A stretch of DNA of 64,000 nucleotides from Deltaproteobacteria bacterium (GTDB lineage: Bacteria > Myxococcota > Myxococcia > Myxococcales > 40CM-4-68-19). The translations under genes were made by a program, and so were the position numbers. The stretch's first letter is position 1; the number at the start of each line of letters is the position of its first letter. The notes under the pieces were generated by a model. It did not search any database. It saw nothing but the letters and a program-made list of their open reading frames with translations, and was not told the origin of the DNA. Location of the stretch: positions 29,465 to 93,464 of the forward strand of contig VBKI01000078.1 in NCBI GenBank assembly GCA_005879535.1, in the 5' to 3' direction. This document shows positions 17,630 to 26,122 of this stretch, in pieces.

Positions 17630-18921
17630 TTCCGCCCTCCAGGGTGTCCGAGCGCCAGGCAAACGTTCTGGCCACCGAAGCCGAACGAATTGGAGAGGGC
17701 GACGTCAATCGTTGCATGCCGCGGTTGCTCGCCGATCACTGGCAGCGGGCAGTCCGGATCGGGCTCGCGGTGATGCGCGGTGCCGGGAAGAAGATCCCGC
17801 TGGAAGGCAAGCAAGCACGAGGCCAGCTCGATCGCTCCGGACGCGGACATCAGATGCCCGACCGCGCCCTTGATCGAGCTGACGGGGATGCGTTCCGCCT
17901 GTGCACCGAACGCTCCGCGAATGGCGCGGGCCTCCGCGGGATCGTTCAGCGGCGTGCCGGTGCCGTGCGCGTTGACGTACCCGACTTCCGCCGGTGAAAG
18001 ACCGGCGCGAGAGAGTGCCAGCTCCATGGCGCGGCGCGCGGCGGCGCCGTCGGGCCGCGGCGTGGTCGCGCGATACCCGTCTTGCGTGCTGCCCCAGCCC
18101 AGCACGCGAGCGAGGGCAGTGGCTCCGCGCGCCTCCGCACGGCGCTCGTCCTCGACGACGAACATGGCGGCGCCCTCACCGATGGCGAGGCCGTCGCGGC
18201 GGCGATCGAATGGGCGGCATGCGTCCGGCTCGTTGCGCGGCGAAGGCGCTCCAATGCGCGCCAGTCCGCCGATACCCAACGGATTGACCATGGAGTCCGT
18301 CCCGCCGCAAACCACGACGTCCGACTCGCCGCGCTCGACGAGAGCCGCGGCGTGCGCCACGGCCAGCCCGCCGGCGGCGCAGGCGCTCGCGTGGATCACG
18401 GCGAGACCGCGCAGCTCGAGCAATTGCCGGACGGAGCGGGCGGCGAGATCGACAGGCGAGCGGAACCGTACGAAGGGAAGCGAGGCCGCGGCCTGGGCTG
18501 TCCAGTCGATCGCACCCTCGCGCCAGATCGGCGCGAAATCTTCGAGAAAGGCCTGCTCGAGTCCGATGGCGATCGACAGCGAGGCGTGTTGCTCGGCGGG
18601 GCCACAGCCTGCTGCGCGCCAGGCCTCGGCGGCCGCCAGCAGCGCGAACGGAACCTTGCGGTCTCGCAACGACCCGTCGCGCTCCAGGTCGTGCACGAGC
18701 AGATCCGCGGGCCCAAATCCGGCCAACTTTCCGGCGAGCCACGCAGGCGCGATGGTGGAGAGAGGGACCTCGCCTGCGACGCGCACCGGAAAGTGGCTCG
18801 CGTCGAACGAGCGGATGGGTCCGACCGCGGCGCGCCCTGCAGCGAGCGCATCGAGCAACGGCTGCAGACCCACGCCGAAGGGGGACACGACGCCCGCGCC
18901 GCTGATGACCGCCCGCCTCAC
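17626..18921 (-). CDS. beta-ketoacyl-ACP synthase (active site intact)
   Basis: A 431-residue FabF-type condensing enzyme. Catalytic residues are all present: Cys181 in HASACAAGG, His319 in NAHGTGTPLND, Lys351 and His356 in SIKGAVGHLMSASG; the C-terminal NSFGFGGQN is also intact. It should extend an ACP-bound chain by decarboxylative Claisen condensation, probably as a heterodimer with one of the two flanking nucleophile-less homologues. The GTG at 18921 overlaps the stop of the gene upstream (GTGA). Confidence 0.93.
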   Translation of the reverse strand: MRRAVISGAGVVSPFGVGLQPLLDALAAGRAAVGPIRSFDASHFPVRVAGEVPLSTIAPAWLAGKLAGFGPADLLVHDLERDGSLRDRKVPFALLAAAEAWRAAGCGPAEQHASLSIAIGLEQAFLEDFAPIWREGAIDWTAQAAASLPFVRFRSPVDLAARSVRQLLELRGLAVIHASACAAGGLAVAHAAALVERGESDVVVCGGTDSMVNPLGIGGLARIGAPSPRNEPDACRPFDRRRDGLAIGEGAAMFVVEDERRAEARGATALARVLGWGSTQDGYRATTPRPDGAAARRAMELALSRAGLSPAEVGYVNAHGTGTPLNDPAEARAIRGAFGAQAERIPVSSIKGAVGHLMSASGAIELASCLLAFQRDLLPGTAHHREPDPDCPLPVIGEQPRHATIDVALSNSFGFGGQNVCLALGHPGGRK

Positions 18922-19955
18922 GGCCCCCCCTGCCGCAGCACGACGCTCCCGATGCACCCATCGACGCCCGCGCTCAACACCAGGGCCGTCTCGCCGGATT
19001 TCAGCAAATCCAGGGCGGCAACCCAGGCCAACGGGGGTGCTGCTGCCAGCGAATCGCCGAGCGTCAGGCTCACATCGATCGTGCGACAGGCGCTGCAGCG
19101 GCTGGCGGCAAGATCGGAAAGGAGCGCTCGGGCCGGCGCTCCCCAGGGCGCGAGCACGACCAGATCGGCGTGCGAGGGAAGCGTCAGCGATGCGATGTCG
19201 CCGCCCTCGCGAACGGCGGCCACCGACCGGAGGAGCGCGAGCGGGCGCTCCGACCGCCGGCAGAGCGCGAGGACTGCCGCTCCTTCACCCGGCATCAGGC
19301 CCCGATTTGCGAAGCCGTCGCGAACGAGCTCTGCCCAGGTGATCGGGTGCAGCGCAGTGTCGGCCCCGCCTGCCACCGCGCGATCGCAGTCTCCTTCGAG
19401 AAGGGAATGCACCGCCTCGGCCAAAGCCGTTACGGTGCCTGCGCCGCGCGAGAAGAAGGCTCCGTTCGGACCGCCGAGCCCTTCGAGGATGGCTCCGTGA
19501 CAGAGCGAGAAATTGTTGAGGGTCTGGAAGGTGAAGAGCGGGTTGCAAGCTGCGATTCCGCGCTCACCGAGCTTTTCGAGCGACAGCGCGCCTTCGCGGA
19601 CGCTCTCTGCGAGGATGCACGGTACGTCCTGCATCGCGACGCCCGAGGCGCCGACTCCCATCCAGGCGCCGATCTCCTCGCGACGATCATGAAAGCCGGC
19701 ATCGACCAGGGCCTCCCGCATTGCGATGGCGCCCAGGCGCGCGGCTCGTGACATCAGCTTGCGAGCGCGCGCATCGCCCGCGTCCAACCTCGAGGGGACC
19801 TCGCTGACCGAGGAGCAAAGCACGCCGGGATGCGAGGCGGCCAACTCCACCGAAGGCGCCACCGCCAGCTTGACGAGAGACTTCCCCAACCCGCGCCAGC
19901 CCACCCCGTAGGCGCTGACCGCGCCGGCGCCGACGATGGCAACGGCGTCGCTCAT
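18918..19955 (-). CDS. second ketosynthase-like chain-length-factor-type protein
   Basis: A 345-residue thiolase-fold protein, shorter than active ketosynthases (about 410-430). Around the expected nucleophile it reads AFFSRGAGTVTALAEAV, so Gly (about residue 171) replaces Cys; the two catalytic histidine motifs are absent. FTFQTLNNFSLCHGAILEG matches the same family feature as the other chain-length-factor-like protein in this operon. It sits between two active ketosynthases and overlaps both by 4 bp, so it may pair with either. Confidence 0.8.
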   Translation of the reverse strand: MSDAVAIVGAGAVSAYGVGWRGLGKSLVKLAVAPSVELAASHPGVLCSSVSEVPSRLDAGDARARKLMSRAARLGAIAMREALVDAGFHDRREEIGAWMGVGASGVAMQDVPCILAESVREGALSLEKLGERGIAACNPLFTFQTLNNFSLCHGAILEGLGGPNGAFFSRGAGTVTALAEAVHSLLEGDCDRAVAGGADTALHPITWAELVRDGFANRGLMPGEGAAVLALCRRSERPLALLRSVAAVREGGDIASLTLPSHADLVVLAPWGAPARALLSDLAASRCSACRTIDVSLTLGDSLAAAPPLAWVAALDLLKSGETALVLSAGVDGCIGSVVLRQGGP

Positions 19956-21151
19956 GCCGCCCTCGCCAGCACGAGACTGCAGTTCGCGCCGCCGAAGGCG
20001 AACGCATTCACCAGCGCCGCGTCGACCCGCATCGTCACTGCCCGTCCCATCACATGCGAAAGCGAGCAGTCCGGGTCGGGTTGTTCGAGGCCGGCAGTGG
20101 GGAGAACGGTTCCCCTCGCGACCGCCTCCGCGCCGGCGAGGAATCCGAGCGCTCCTGCCGCTGCGATCGTGTGACCGAGTGCGCCCTTGACGGAGCTGAC
20201 GCGAACCGTGCCCAGCCTCTCACCGAAGACCGCTTGCAACGCCCGGGCCTCGACGGCATCGTTGAGCGGCGTCGAGGTGCCGTGCGCCTGGACGACCTCG
20301 ACCGAGTGCCGGCCGGCATCGGCGAGCGCGAGGCGCATGGCGCGGATGGCGCCGCCTCCGTCGGGCGCCGGGGCCGTGATGTGGTGCGCATCCAGCGTGC
20401 GGCCCACACCCTCGAGCTCGACGGCCGCAGGACGGCAGGACAGCACCGCCATGGCGGCACCCTCGCCGAGCACGAACCCGTCGCGCCGGTGGTCGAAGGG
20501 TCGCGATACGCCCGAAGCGCTCAGGGCGCCCAGCAAACCGAACGCGGCGAGGAGCAATGGATCGACATCCGCGCCCACGCCGCCACAGAGCGCCACGTCG
20601 CATTCGCCGGCGCGCAGGGAACGAGCCGCCTCGATGATGGCGGCGGCTCCGGAAGCGCAGGCGAGCGACACGGTCGCGCAGGGACCGCGCGTCCCGAATT
20701 CGGCGGCGAGCCGGAAGGCCACCGCGGCGGGCGAGACCTCGCCCGGAGCGAGCGCCGATGCGCGCGCCTGCAGCGCCTTGATCAGCCGCGACTCATCCAG
20801 CCCTTGGTCGCGCGCGGACGCCCGCGCGAGCGCGACCAGCGTCTCGAAGTCCGGCCGGCCCGTCTCTGCACCGACGAAGACCCCGATTCGCTCGGCAGGC
20901 GTGCTCTTCAGCCCCGCCGCGTCCCACGCCTCGCGCGCCGCGGGCAGCGCGAACGAAAGGCGGCGATCGGGCGCGCCGGGCGGGACCCGATCGATCGCCG
21001 CCGCATGGGAAGAAGGAAAACCGGTCGCATCGAAGACGCGCACCGGCTGCACGGCGGAAGCGCCATCCGCCAGCGCAGCGCACGTCTGAGGCCAGGTTGC
21101 GCCGAGCGCGGTGAACGCACCGACTCCGTTGACGAACACGGGCCGCCGCAC
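19952..21151 (-). CDS. beta-ketoacyl-ACP synthase (active site intact)
   Basis: A 399-residue condensing enzyme. Cys165 lies in VSLACASG, His290 in QAHGTSTPLND, Lys322 and His327 in SSVKGALGHTIAAAG, and the C-terminal NAFAFGGAN is present. It is distinct in sequence from the other active ketosynthase in the operon, so the two probably act on different chain lengths or steps. The start is GTG at 21151, 2 bp after the dehydratase stop. Confidence 0.92.
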   Translation of the reverse strand: MRRPVFVNGVGAFTALGATWPQTCAALADGASAVQPVRVFDATGFPSSHAAAIDRVPPGAPDRRLSFALPAAREAWDAAGLKSTPAERIGVFVGAETGRPDFETLVALARASARDQGLDESRLIKALQARASALAPGEVSPAAVAFRLAAEFGTRGPCATVSLACASGAAAIIEAARSLRAGECDVALCGGVGADVDPLLLAAFGLLGALSASGVSRPFDHRRDGFVLGEGAAMAVLSCRPAAVELEGVGRTLDAHHITAPAPDGGGAIRAMRLALADAGRHSVEVVQAHGTSTPLNDAVEARALQAVFGERLGTVRVSSVKGALGHTIAAAGALGFLAGAEAVARGTVLPTAGLEQPDPDCSLSHVMGRAVTMRVDAALVNAFAFGGANCSLVLARAA

Positions 21152-21153
21152 CG

Positions 21154-21618
21154 CTACTCTCCAACCGATCCGCCCAGCCAGATCTGCAATGCCTCACGCC
21201 GGCGCTGGATGAGCTTCGGGTTCGCGATCTTCACGAACGCGAACGTCAGGTCCGCTTCGGCGACGAGTTTTCCGTCGACGCGCGCCAGCGCACGGACCTG
21301 GCCGCCTTCCTCTCGCGCCGCGAGGCCGATCGCCTCCAACTCGAGCCGGTCACCGGGCCGCACCACCTCGCGGAACTTCGCCCGATCGACCATGGTGAGC
21401 ATCGCGTGAAGGTGATCATGGCCGCGCTCGCGCAACGTTGCCTCGACCAGGACGCCCCCGAGTTGGGCCATGGCCTCGATGAGCAGCGCTCCAGGCATCA
21501 CCGGCTGTCCGGGAAAATGATCGGCGAAGACGTCGTCCGCCAGCGACACGCACTTGACGGCCGTCGCGCTCTCCGGCGGCCGCAGCGTGAGGATCCGATC
21601 GAGGAGAAAGTACCGCAT
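21154..21618 (-). CDS. FabZ-like 3-hydroxyacyl-ACP dehydratase (hotdog fold)
   Basis: A 154-residue single hotdog-fold protein. The FabZ motif is complete: DHFPGQPVMPGALLIEAMAQ, holding the catalytic His and Glu. It should dehydrate 3-hydroxyacyl-ACP to the trans-2-enoyl form after SDR reduction. The ATG at 21618 starts at the normal FabZ position (RYFLLDRI); upstream in-frame codons run back into the divergent gene. First gene of the nine-gene minus-strand operon. No enoyl reductase of the FabI/FabK type is seen in the locus, so the double bonds may be kept. Confidence 0.9.
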   Translation of the reverse strand: MRYFLLDRILTLRPPESATAVKCVSLADDVFADHFPGQPVMPGALLIEAMAQLGGVLVEATLRERGHDHLHAMLTMVDRAKFREVVRPGDRLELEAIGLAAREEGGQVRALARVDGKLVAEADLTFAFVKIANPKLIQRRREALQIWLGGSVGE

Positions 21619-21715
21619 CGGAGCGGCGACTATATCCCCGGCGGAAAACGCATGCACCGCATTGACGGCGACGGTCCGGTTGTGGAGGATGCTGCGAAAC
21701 CGCGCGGAGGGCACG
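21619..21715. promoter_or_regulatory. divergent promoter region of the lipid/polyketide locus
   Basis: The 97 bp between the dehydratase start and the radical SAM start must hold both promoters. A good ribosome site (GGAGG, 21706-21710) serves the plus-strand gene. I could not identify confident -35/-10 boxes or an operator by eye. Confidence 0.5.
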
Positions 21716-23440
21716 ATGGACTGCGCGATCTGCGAACCGACGCGGACGCGGCCTGACAAGCCGCATACCTTCTTCGCTCACGAGTACATACCCTGCCCGA
21801 AATGCGAGCGGCGCGGTGAGGCGCGGATCGTCTTGCGCGGCGGCCAGGTCTGGGCGCTGCTGCGCTGCGAGAGCTGCGGGCCGGTCGAGCGACTTCATCA
21901 TCAAGACGCGGCCGCCTTCGTCGCCGCGTTCCTCGCCCGTGGCGAAGCGGATGCTGCTTCTCCCGTGGACCGCGTCTTCAAGCACACCACCTCCGTGTGC
22001 CCGCACTGCCTGCGGCTGCTCGAGGTGGAGGTCGTGCTGCGCGCCGGCAAGGTCTACTTCCGCAAGGATTGCCCTTCCTGTGGCAAGTCCGAGGCGCTGG
22101 TCAGCGAGGACGCCCTCTACTACGTGCGCGCCTACGCCTTCGCGCGCGCCGGCACCGAGCCGCTGCACTTCTCGCGGAAGGCGGAGCATGGCTGCCCGAC
22201 GGACTGCGGCGTCTGCGACGAGCACGAGCAGCACACCTGCCTGCCCATCGTCGAGGTGACGGACCACTGCAACCTGGAGTGCCCGATCTGCATCGTCAAC
22301 AACCGGTATTCGTCGCACATCTCGCTCGCCGACTTCGAGCGGATCATCGACGGCATGGTCCACCGCGAAGGAATGTGCGAGTCGGTCGCGCTCTCCGGCG
22401 GCGAGCCCACCAGCCATCCGCAGATCCTCGACCTCGTTCGCATCGCGACCCGGCCCGAGATCGGCCGGGTGGTGATCATCACCAACGGGCTGCGCCTCGG
22501 GCGGGACCACGCCTTCGCGGAGGCGATCCGGGAGAGCGGCGCCTACGTGGCGCTGCAACTCGACGGCTTCACGGCCGACACGCACGAGAAGATCCGCGGC
22601 CGCGATCTCGTGGCGGAGAAAGACGCAGCGCTGCGCATCCTCAAGGAGCTGCGGATCCCCACGCAGCTCGTCTTCGTCGCCACCCGCGGCGCCAACGAGC
22701 ACCAGATCGGGCAGGCAGTCGAGTTGCTCTTGCGCGAGGACCACATCCTCTCGCTGAACTTCCAACCGGCGGCCTTTACCGGCTACGGCGGCGGGAAGTA
22801 CCCGGGCGATCCGATGGATCGCTTGACCATTCCGGGCGTCATCCAGCGCATCGAGGAACAGACCGGCGGCAAGCTACGCAAGTCCGACTTCTACCCGCTG
22901 CCGTGCTCGCATCCGCAGTGCGTCTCGCTCACCTATCTGATGAAGCTCGAGGACGACACGCACCTGCCATTCGGACGCTTCGTGGATTTCTCCCGCTTTG
23001 GAACGCTGTTGCGGTCGTCGGCGACGCTGCCCGCGAACGAGCAGATCCACGAGGCGCTGCATGAGGTGATCCACGACGTGTTCGCGCGTCAGGACGAGAT
23101 CGAGCGCGGTCCAGACGTGCTCGTCGCGCTTCGCGCGCTGCTCTTGCAGATGTTTCCCGACCGGCTGCTGTCTCCCAAGGAGGCGGTGCGCATCGGCGAA
23201 GGCCGGGCAAAGTCGATCTTCCTCCACCATTACATGGACCGGCACGATTTCGACCTCGAGCGGCTGCGCAAGTGCTGTCACCATTACCCGCAAGCGGACG
23301 GGCGGGTCATGCCCGCCTGCGGGTTCAACATGTTCCACCGCGGCGCGGCGAAGGGACCGGACACCGCGGTGGCGGATTTCGCGCGCCCTGGAGCCAACGG
23401 CCTCGGGGGCAGGAGGCTGCCCGTGGTGAGCGCCGGATGA
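21716..23440 (+). CDS. COG1964 radical SAM enzyme, Tes/MJ0619-like
   Basis: A 574-residue radical SAM protein. Three N-terminal CxxC pairs (3-6, 27-30, 51-54) precede a zinc-ribbon-like region (CPHC 95-98, CPSC 119-122) and CPTDCGVC (160-167). The radical SAM motif is VTDHCNLECPIC (Cys185, 189, 192), then SGGEPTSHPQILDL, VIITNGLRL, LQLDGFTADTHEKIRGRDL and NFQPAAFTGYG. These are hallmarks of COG1964, the family of archaeal tetraether synthase (Tes) and MJ0619, which joins lipid tails carbon to carbon; bacterial relatives are linked to membrane-spanning lipids. Function here is inference. Strong ribosome site GGAGG at 21706. Coupled to the next SDR gene by a 4-bp overlap. Confidence 0.85.
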   Translation: MDCAICEPTRTRPDKPHTFFAHEYIPCPKCERRGEARIVLRGGQVWALLRCESCGPVERLHHQDAAAFVAAFLARGEADAASPVDRVFKHTTSVCPHCLRLLEVEVVLRAGKVYFRKDCPSCGKSEALVSEDALYYVRAYAFARAGTEPLHFSRKAEHGCPTDCGVCDEHEQHTCLPIVEVTDHCNLECPICIVNNRYSSHISLADFERIIDGMVHREGMCESVALSGGEPTSHPQILDLVRIATRPEIGRVVIITNGLRLGRDHAFAEAIRESGAYVALQLDGFTADTHEKIRGRDLVAEKDAALRILKELRIPTQLVFVATRGANEHQIGQAVELLLREDHILSLNFQPAAFTGYGGGKYPGDPMDRLTIPGVIQRIEEQTGGKLRKSDFYPLPCSHPQCVSLTYLMKLEDDTHLPFGRFVDFSRFGTLLRSSATLPANEQIHEALHEVIHDVFARQDEIERGPDVLVALRALLLQMFPDRLLSPKEAVRIGEGRAKSIFLHHYMDRHDFDLERLRKCCHHYPQADGRVMPACGFNMFHRGAAKGPDTAVADFARPGANGLGGRRLPVVSAG

Positions 23441-24186
23441 GCACGCGACTGCTCGAGGGAAAGGTGGCGCTGGTGACCGGGGGCTCCCGCGGGCTGGGCC
23501 GCGCCATCTGCAGGACGCTCGCCGGCGAGGGGGCGGCGGTGGCGTTCAACTACAGCCGCTCCGACGAAGATGCGCGCCGAACCCTCGACGAGCTTCGCAG
23601 CTCGGGCGCGCGGGCGTGGGCCTTTCGCGCCTCGGTCCTGGACAAGGTGGCGATCGACGCCATGGTCCGCGCCATCGAGGCCGAAGCAGGCGCGCCGGTG
23701 GACGTGCTCGTCAACAACGCCGGCGTGGGCCAGGTCGTGCCCCTTGCGCTGATGCAAGAGGACGACTGGGACAAGATGATGGACGTGCACGTGAAGGGCG
23801 CGTTCCTCGTCACCCAAGGCGTGCTGCGCGGCATGATCCGGATGCGTCGCGGCAGGATCCTCAACGTCAGCTCGCTCGCCGGCGTGAAGATGCTGGAGGC
23901 GCCGGTACATTACTGCACCGCCAAAGCGGCGCTGAAGGGCTTCACGGAAGGCTTGGCAAAAGAGATCGGCCGCTATGGCGTTACCGTGAACTGCATCGCC
24001 CCGGGGATCCTCGAAGAGGGGGTCAGCGTGAACGTGCCGCCGGCGAAGCGCGATGATTATCTGCGCCATTGCGCCGTGGGCCGCGTGGGCACGTTCGAGG
24101 AGATCGCAAGCGTGGTGGCGTTCCTCGTTTCCGACGGCAATTCCTACATGAACGGGGCGACGATCGTGGTGGACGGCGCCGTCTAG
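23437..24186 (+). CDS. SDR family reductase, FabG-like
   Basis: A 249-residue short-chain dehydrogenase with TGGSRGLG for NAD(P), NNAG, Ser in LNVSSLAG and Tyr/Lys in YCTAK. The sequence is close to 3-oxoacyl-ACP reductases. Translationally coupled to the Tes-like gene (ATGA), so it probably acts on the same substrate; a second ketoreductase for a locus with two active ketosynthases. Ends inside a 14-bp palindrome shared with the convergent ABC gene. Confidence 0.9.
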   Translation: MSTRLLEGKVALVTGGSRGLGRAICRTLAGEGAAVAFNYSRSDEDARRTLDELRSSGARAWAFRASVLDKVAIDAMVRAIEAEAGAPVDVLVNNAGVGQVVPLALMQEDDWDKMMDVHVKGAFLVTQGVLRGMIRMRRGRILNVSSLAGVKMLEAPVHYCTAKAALKGFTEGLAKEIGRYGVTVNCIAPGILEEGVSVNVPPAKRDDYLRHCAVGRVGTFEEIASVVAFLVSDGNSYMNGATIVVDGAV

Positions 24187-24192
24187 TCCGGA

Positions 24193-24858
24193 CTAGCCGA
24201 CGAGGCGTCCATCGGACATCGCAAGAATCCGGTTGGCGTGACGGGCCACGCCCGCGTCGTGCGTGACGACCAGCAGCGCAGATCCAGCGATGCATACCTC
24301 CGCGAACGCGGCCATCACGGTTTTGGTCGACGCCGAGTCGAGGTTGCCGGTGGGTTCGTCGGCGAGGACCAATCCGGGACGGTTGACGAGGGCGCGGGCA
24401 ATCGCCACGCGCTGTGCTTCTCCCATCGAAAGAGCGGCGGCGGGCGTCCCGGCGCGCGAGGAGAGTCCCAGCCGTTCGAGGAGCGCATCGGCGGCGGCGA
24501 GCGCGGCGAGACGTCGTCCCAGGAGCCGCCACGCTGGAAGGGCGACGTTCTCGCGCGCCGTCAGGTGATCGATCAGGTTGTTGCCCTGAAATACGAAGCC
24601 CAGCTGTTCGCGGCGAAGTCTGCTGCGCTCTGACGGGCTGCGGTCCCATGGATCGACGCCTGCGAGCGTCAGCCGACCTGCCGTCGGGCGATCGAGCAGG
24701 CCGAGCATCTGAAGCAGCGTGGTCTTGCCGCAACCGCTAGGACCGATGAGCGACACCCACTCCCGGGCGGCAATGCTCAGCGAAACGCCGCCGACGGCCG
24801 TGACTTCGCCGAAGCGACGGGCGAGCGCTTCGGCGCGCACCATTTCGGCGCCGTTCAT
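24193..24858 (-). CDS. ABC transporter ATPase, LolD/MacB type
   Basis: A 221-residue nucleotide-binding subunit: Walker A GPSGCGKTT, Q loop (FVFQGNNL), signature LSMGEAQRVAIARAL and Walker B GLVLADEPTGNLDS. This pattern is that of the FtsE/LolD/MacB group, which powers mechanotransmission or release of lipoproteins rather than import. The signature has M in place of the usual G (LSGGE to LSMGE). Overlaps the permease gene by 4 bp. Together they form a two-gene exporter-type module downstream of a PstS-like protein. Confidence 0.9.
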   Translation of the reverse strand: MNGAEMVRAEALARRFGEVTAVGGVSLSIAAREWVSLIGPSGCGKTTLLQMLGLLDRPTAGRLTLAGVDPWDRSPSERSRLRREQLGFVFQGNNLIDHLTARENVALPAWRLLGRRLAALAAADALLERLGLSSRAGTPAAALSMGEAQRVAIARALVNRPGLVLADEPTGNLDSASTKTVMAAFAEVCIAGSALLVVTHDAGVARHANRILAMSDGRLVG

Positions 24859-26066
24859 GCGCCGCGGCGGAGGATCTCCGCCGGATCGATTCGCGCCGCG
24901 CGCCAGGCCGGATAGACGCCGGACAGGACCGTCGCGACGAGCACCGTAACGGCGGGCCAGACGAAGGTCCGGATCGCCTCGACCGGCCGGAGGACGAACT
25001 CCTCCATCTCGAAGATCGGATGGGCGCGGAAGTAGCGCAGGAGCCCGTAGGCGATCGGACAGCCGAGCGCGACGCCGACGAGCCCGATGAGTAGCGCCTG
25101 GAGGAGAAAGGCGACGAACACTTCCGACCCCCCGATCCCCATTGCAGCCATGAGCGCGACTTGCCTTCTCCGGTTTACGGAACGGAGGTAGAGGAGCGCG
25201 GCCACCGGCAAGGCCACGGCGACCAGCACCATCGCGCTCGATGACGCCGCCACGGCTGCGCTGCCATGGATGGCATTGCGCAACAGCGCGCTGTCCTCCG
25301 CCCAGGTGCGGGCGTCGAGCCCCGGAAAGGAACCGGCAAGCCGCGCCGACAGAGCGCCGGCGCGATCGGGATCGTCGGAATAGACGAGGAGCATGTCGGT
25401 CGCGTCCGGATTGCCGAGCTCGCTTGCGAGAAAACGGCGATCGACGACGATGGAATCGGTCGCGCAGACCGTGAACGCGCCGGCAAAGAGCCCGCGCACC
25501 GTCAGGCGGTACCGGCCTACGTCTTCGTCGAGTTGCTCGCGCCCGAGGACGACGCGGAGCTTCACTTCGTCGCCGACACGGACCCCGAGCCGGCGCGCGA
25601 GACTGCGCCCGAGCAGCACTCCATGCCGGTCGCCGGGTGGCAGCGCCTGCCCCTCGACGAGCCGGAAGGGCCGGCGGCCATCGGGAGCGTCGACGGCAAG
25701 CGCGGCCACGCTCTGGAATGCCTGGTCGCGTCCGACGACGGCCGGAAGGATCAACACTGCCGCAACCGCGCGGACGCCGGGCGTGGACCGCAGCCGGTCG
25801 AGCGTCGTCGCTGCCTCATCGATGCGACGGCCCTGTCGCGGATAAACGCGCACGTCGCCGAAGCCCGATTTCACCCCTTGCTCGAGCATTTCCGCTTCGT
25901 ATCCGAGAATGTTTGCGGTGTTCGGCACCTGAAAGGCGACCCCAACCGCTACGGCGGCGACGAGCACGGCGGCCGTCAACGGACTGCTCCGCAAGTCCCG
26001 CCATGCGAGGAAGACAATCAGCGATGGGTTCGCCCCGCGATGGATTGTGATCGGTGGCGTGGCCAT
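24855..26066 (-). CDS. ABC transporter permease, FtsX/LolC/MacB type
   Basis: A 403-residue protein with one N-terminal membrane segment (residues about 30-50), a large periplasmic MacB-like core domain (about 55-260) and three C-terminal membrane segments ending in the FtsX signature VYPAWRAARIDPAEILR. This is the four-TM topology of LolC/E and MacB-type mechanotransmission permeases. It is not an importer permease, so it cannot simply use the neighbouring binding protein as a PstCA would. Starts 56 bp downstream of the PstS-like gene on the same strand. Confidence 0.88.
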   Translation of the reverse strand: MATPPITIHRGANPSLIVFLAWRDLRSSPLTAAVLVAAVAVGVAFQVPNTANILGYEAEMLEQGVKSGFGDVRVYPRQGRRIDEAATTLDRLRSTPGVRAVAAVLILPAVVGRDQAFQSVAALAVDAPDGRRPFRLVEGQALPPGDRHGVLLGRSLARRLGVRVGDEVKLRVVLGREQLDEDVGRYRLTVRGLFAGAFTVCATDSIVVDRRFLASELGNPDATDMLLVYSDDPDRAGALSARLAGSFPGLDARTWAEDSALLRNAIHGSAAVAASSSAMVLVAVALPVAALLYLRSVNRRRQVALMAAMGIGGSEVFVAFLLQALLIGLVGVALGCPIAYGLLRYFRAHPIFEMEEFVLRPVEAIRTFVWPAVTVLVATVLSGVYPAWRAARIDPAEILRRGA

Positions 26067-26073
26067 TCAGCGC

Positions 26074-26089
26074 GGCACGGTACCGTGCC
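26074..26089. repeat. 16-bp perfect palindrome before the ABC permease
   Basis: GGCACGGTACCGTGCC is a perfect inverted repeat without a loop, 8 bp upstream of the permease start and in the gap after the PstS-like gene. It could be a dimeric-protein operator or an attenuating structure; there is no T tract, so a classical terminator is unlikely. Confidence 0.55.
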
Positions 26090-26122
26090 TGCTGCACTCA
26101 TGAAAGTCGGGTGCGGCAGGGG

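Noticed and set aside
10215..24186. Calling the locus an aryl polyene or ladderane cluster
   Set aside because: KS/chain-length-factor pairs and radical SAM genes recall both, but the aromatic starter genes and carrier/export genes of the first and the desaturase/methyltransferase set of the second are not seen.
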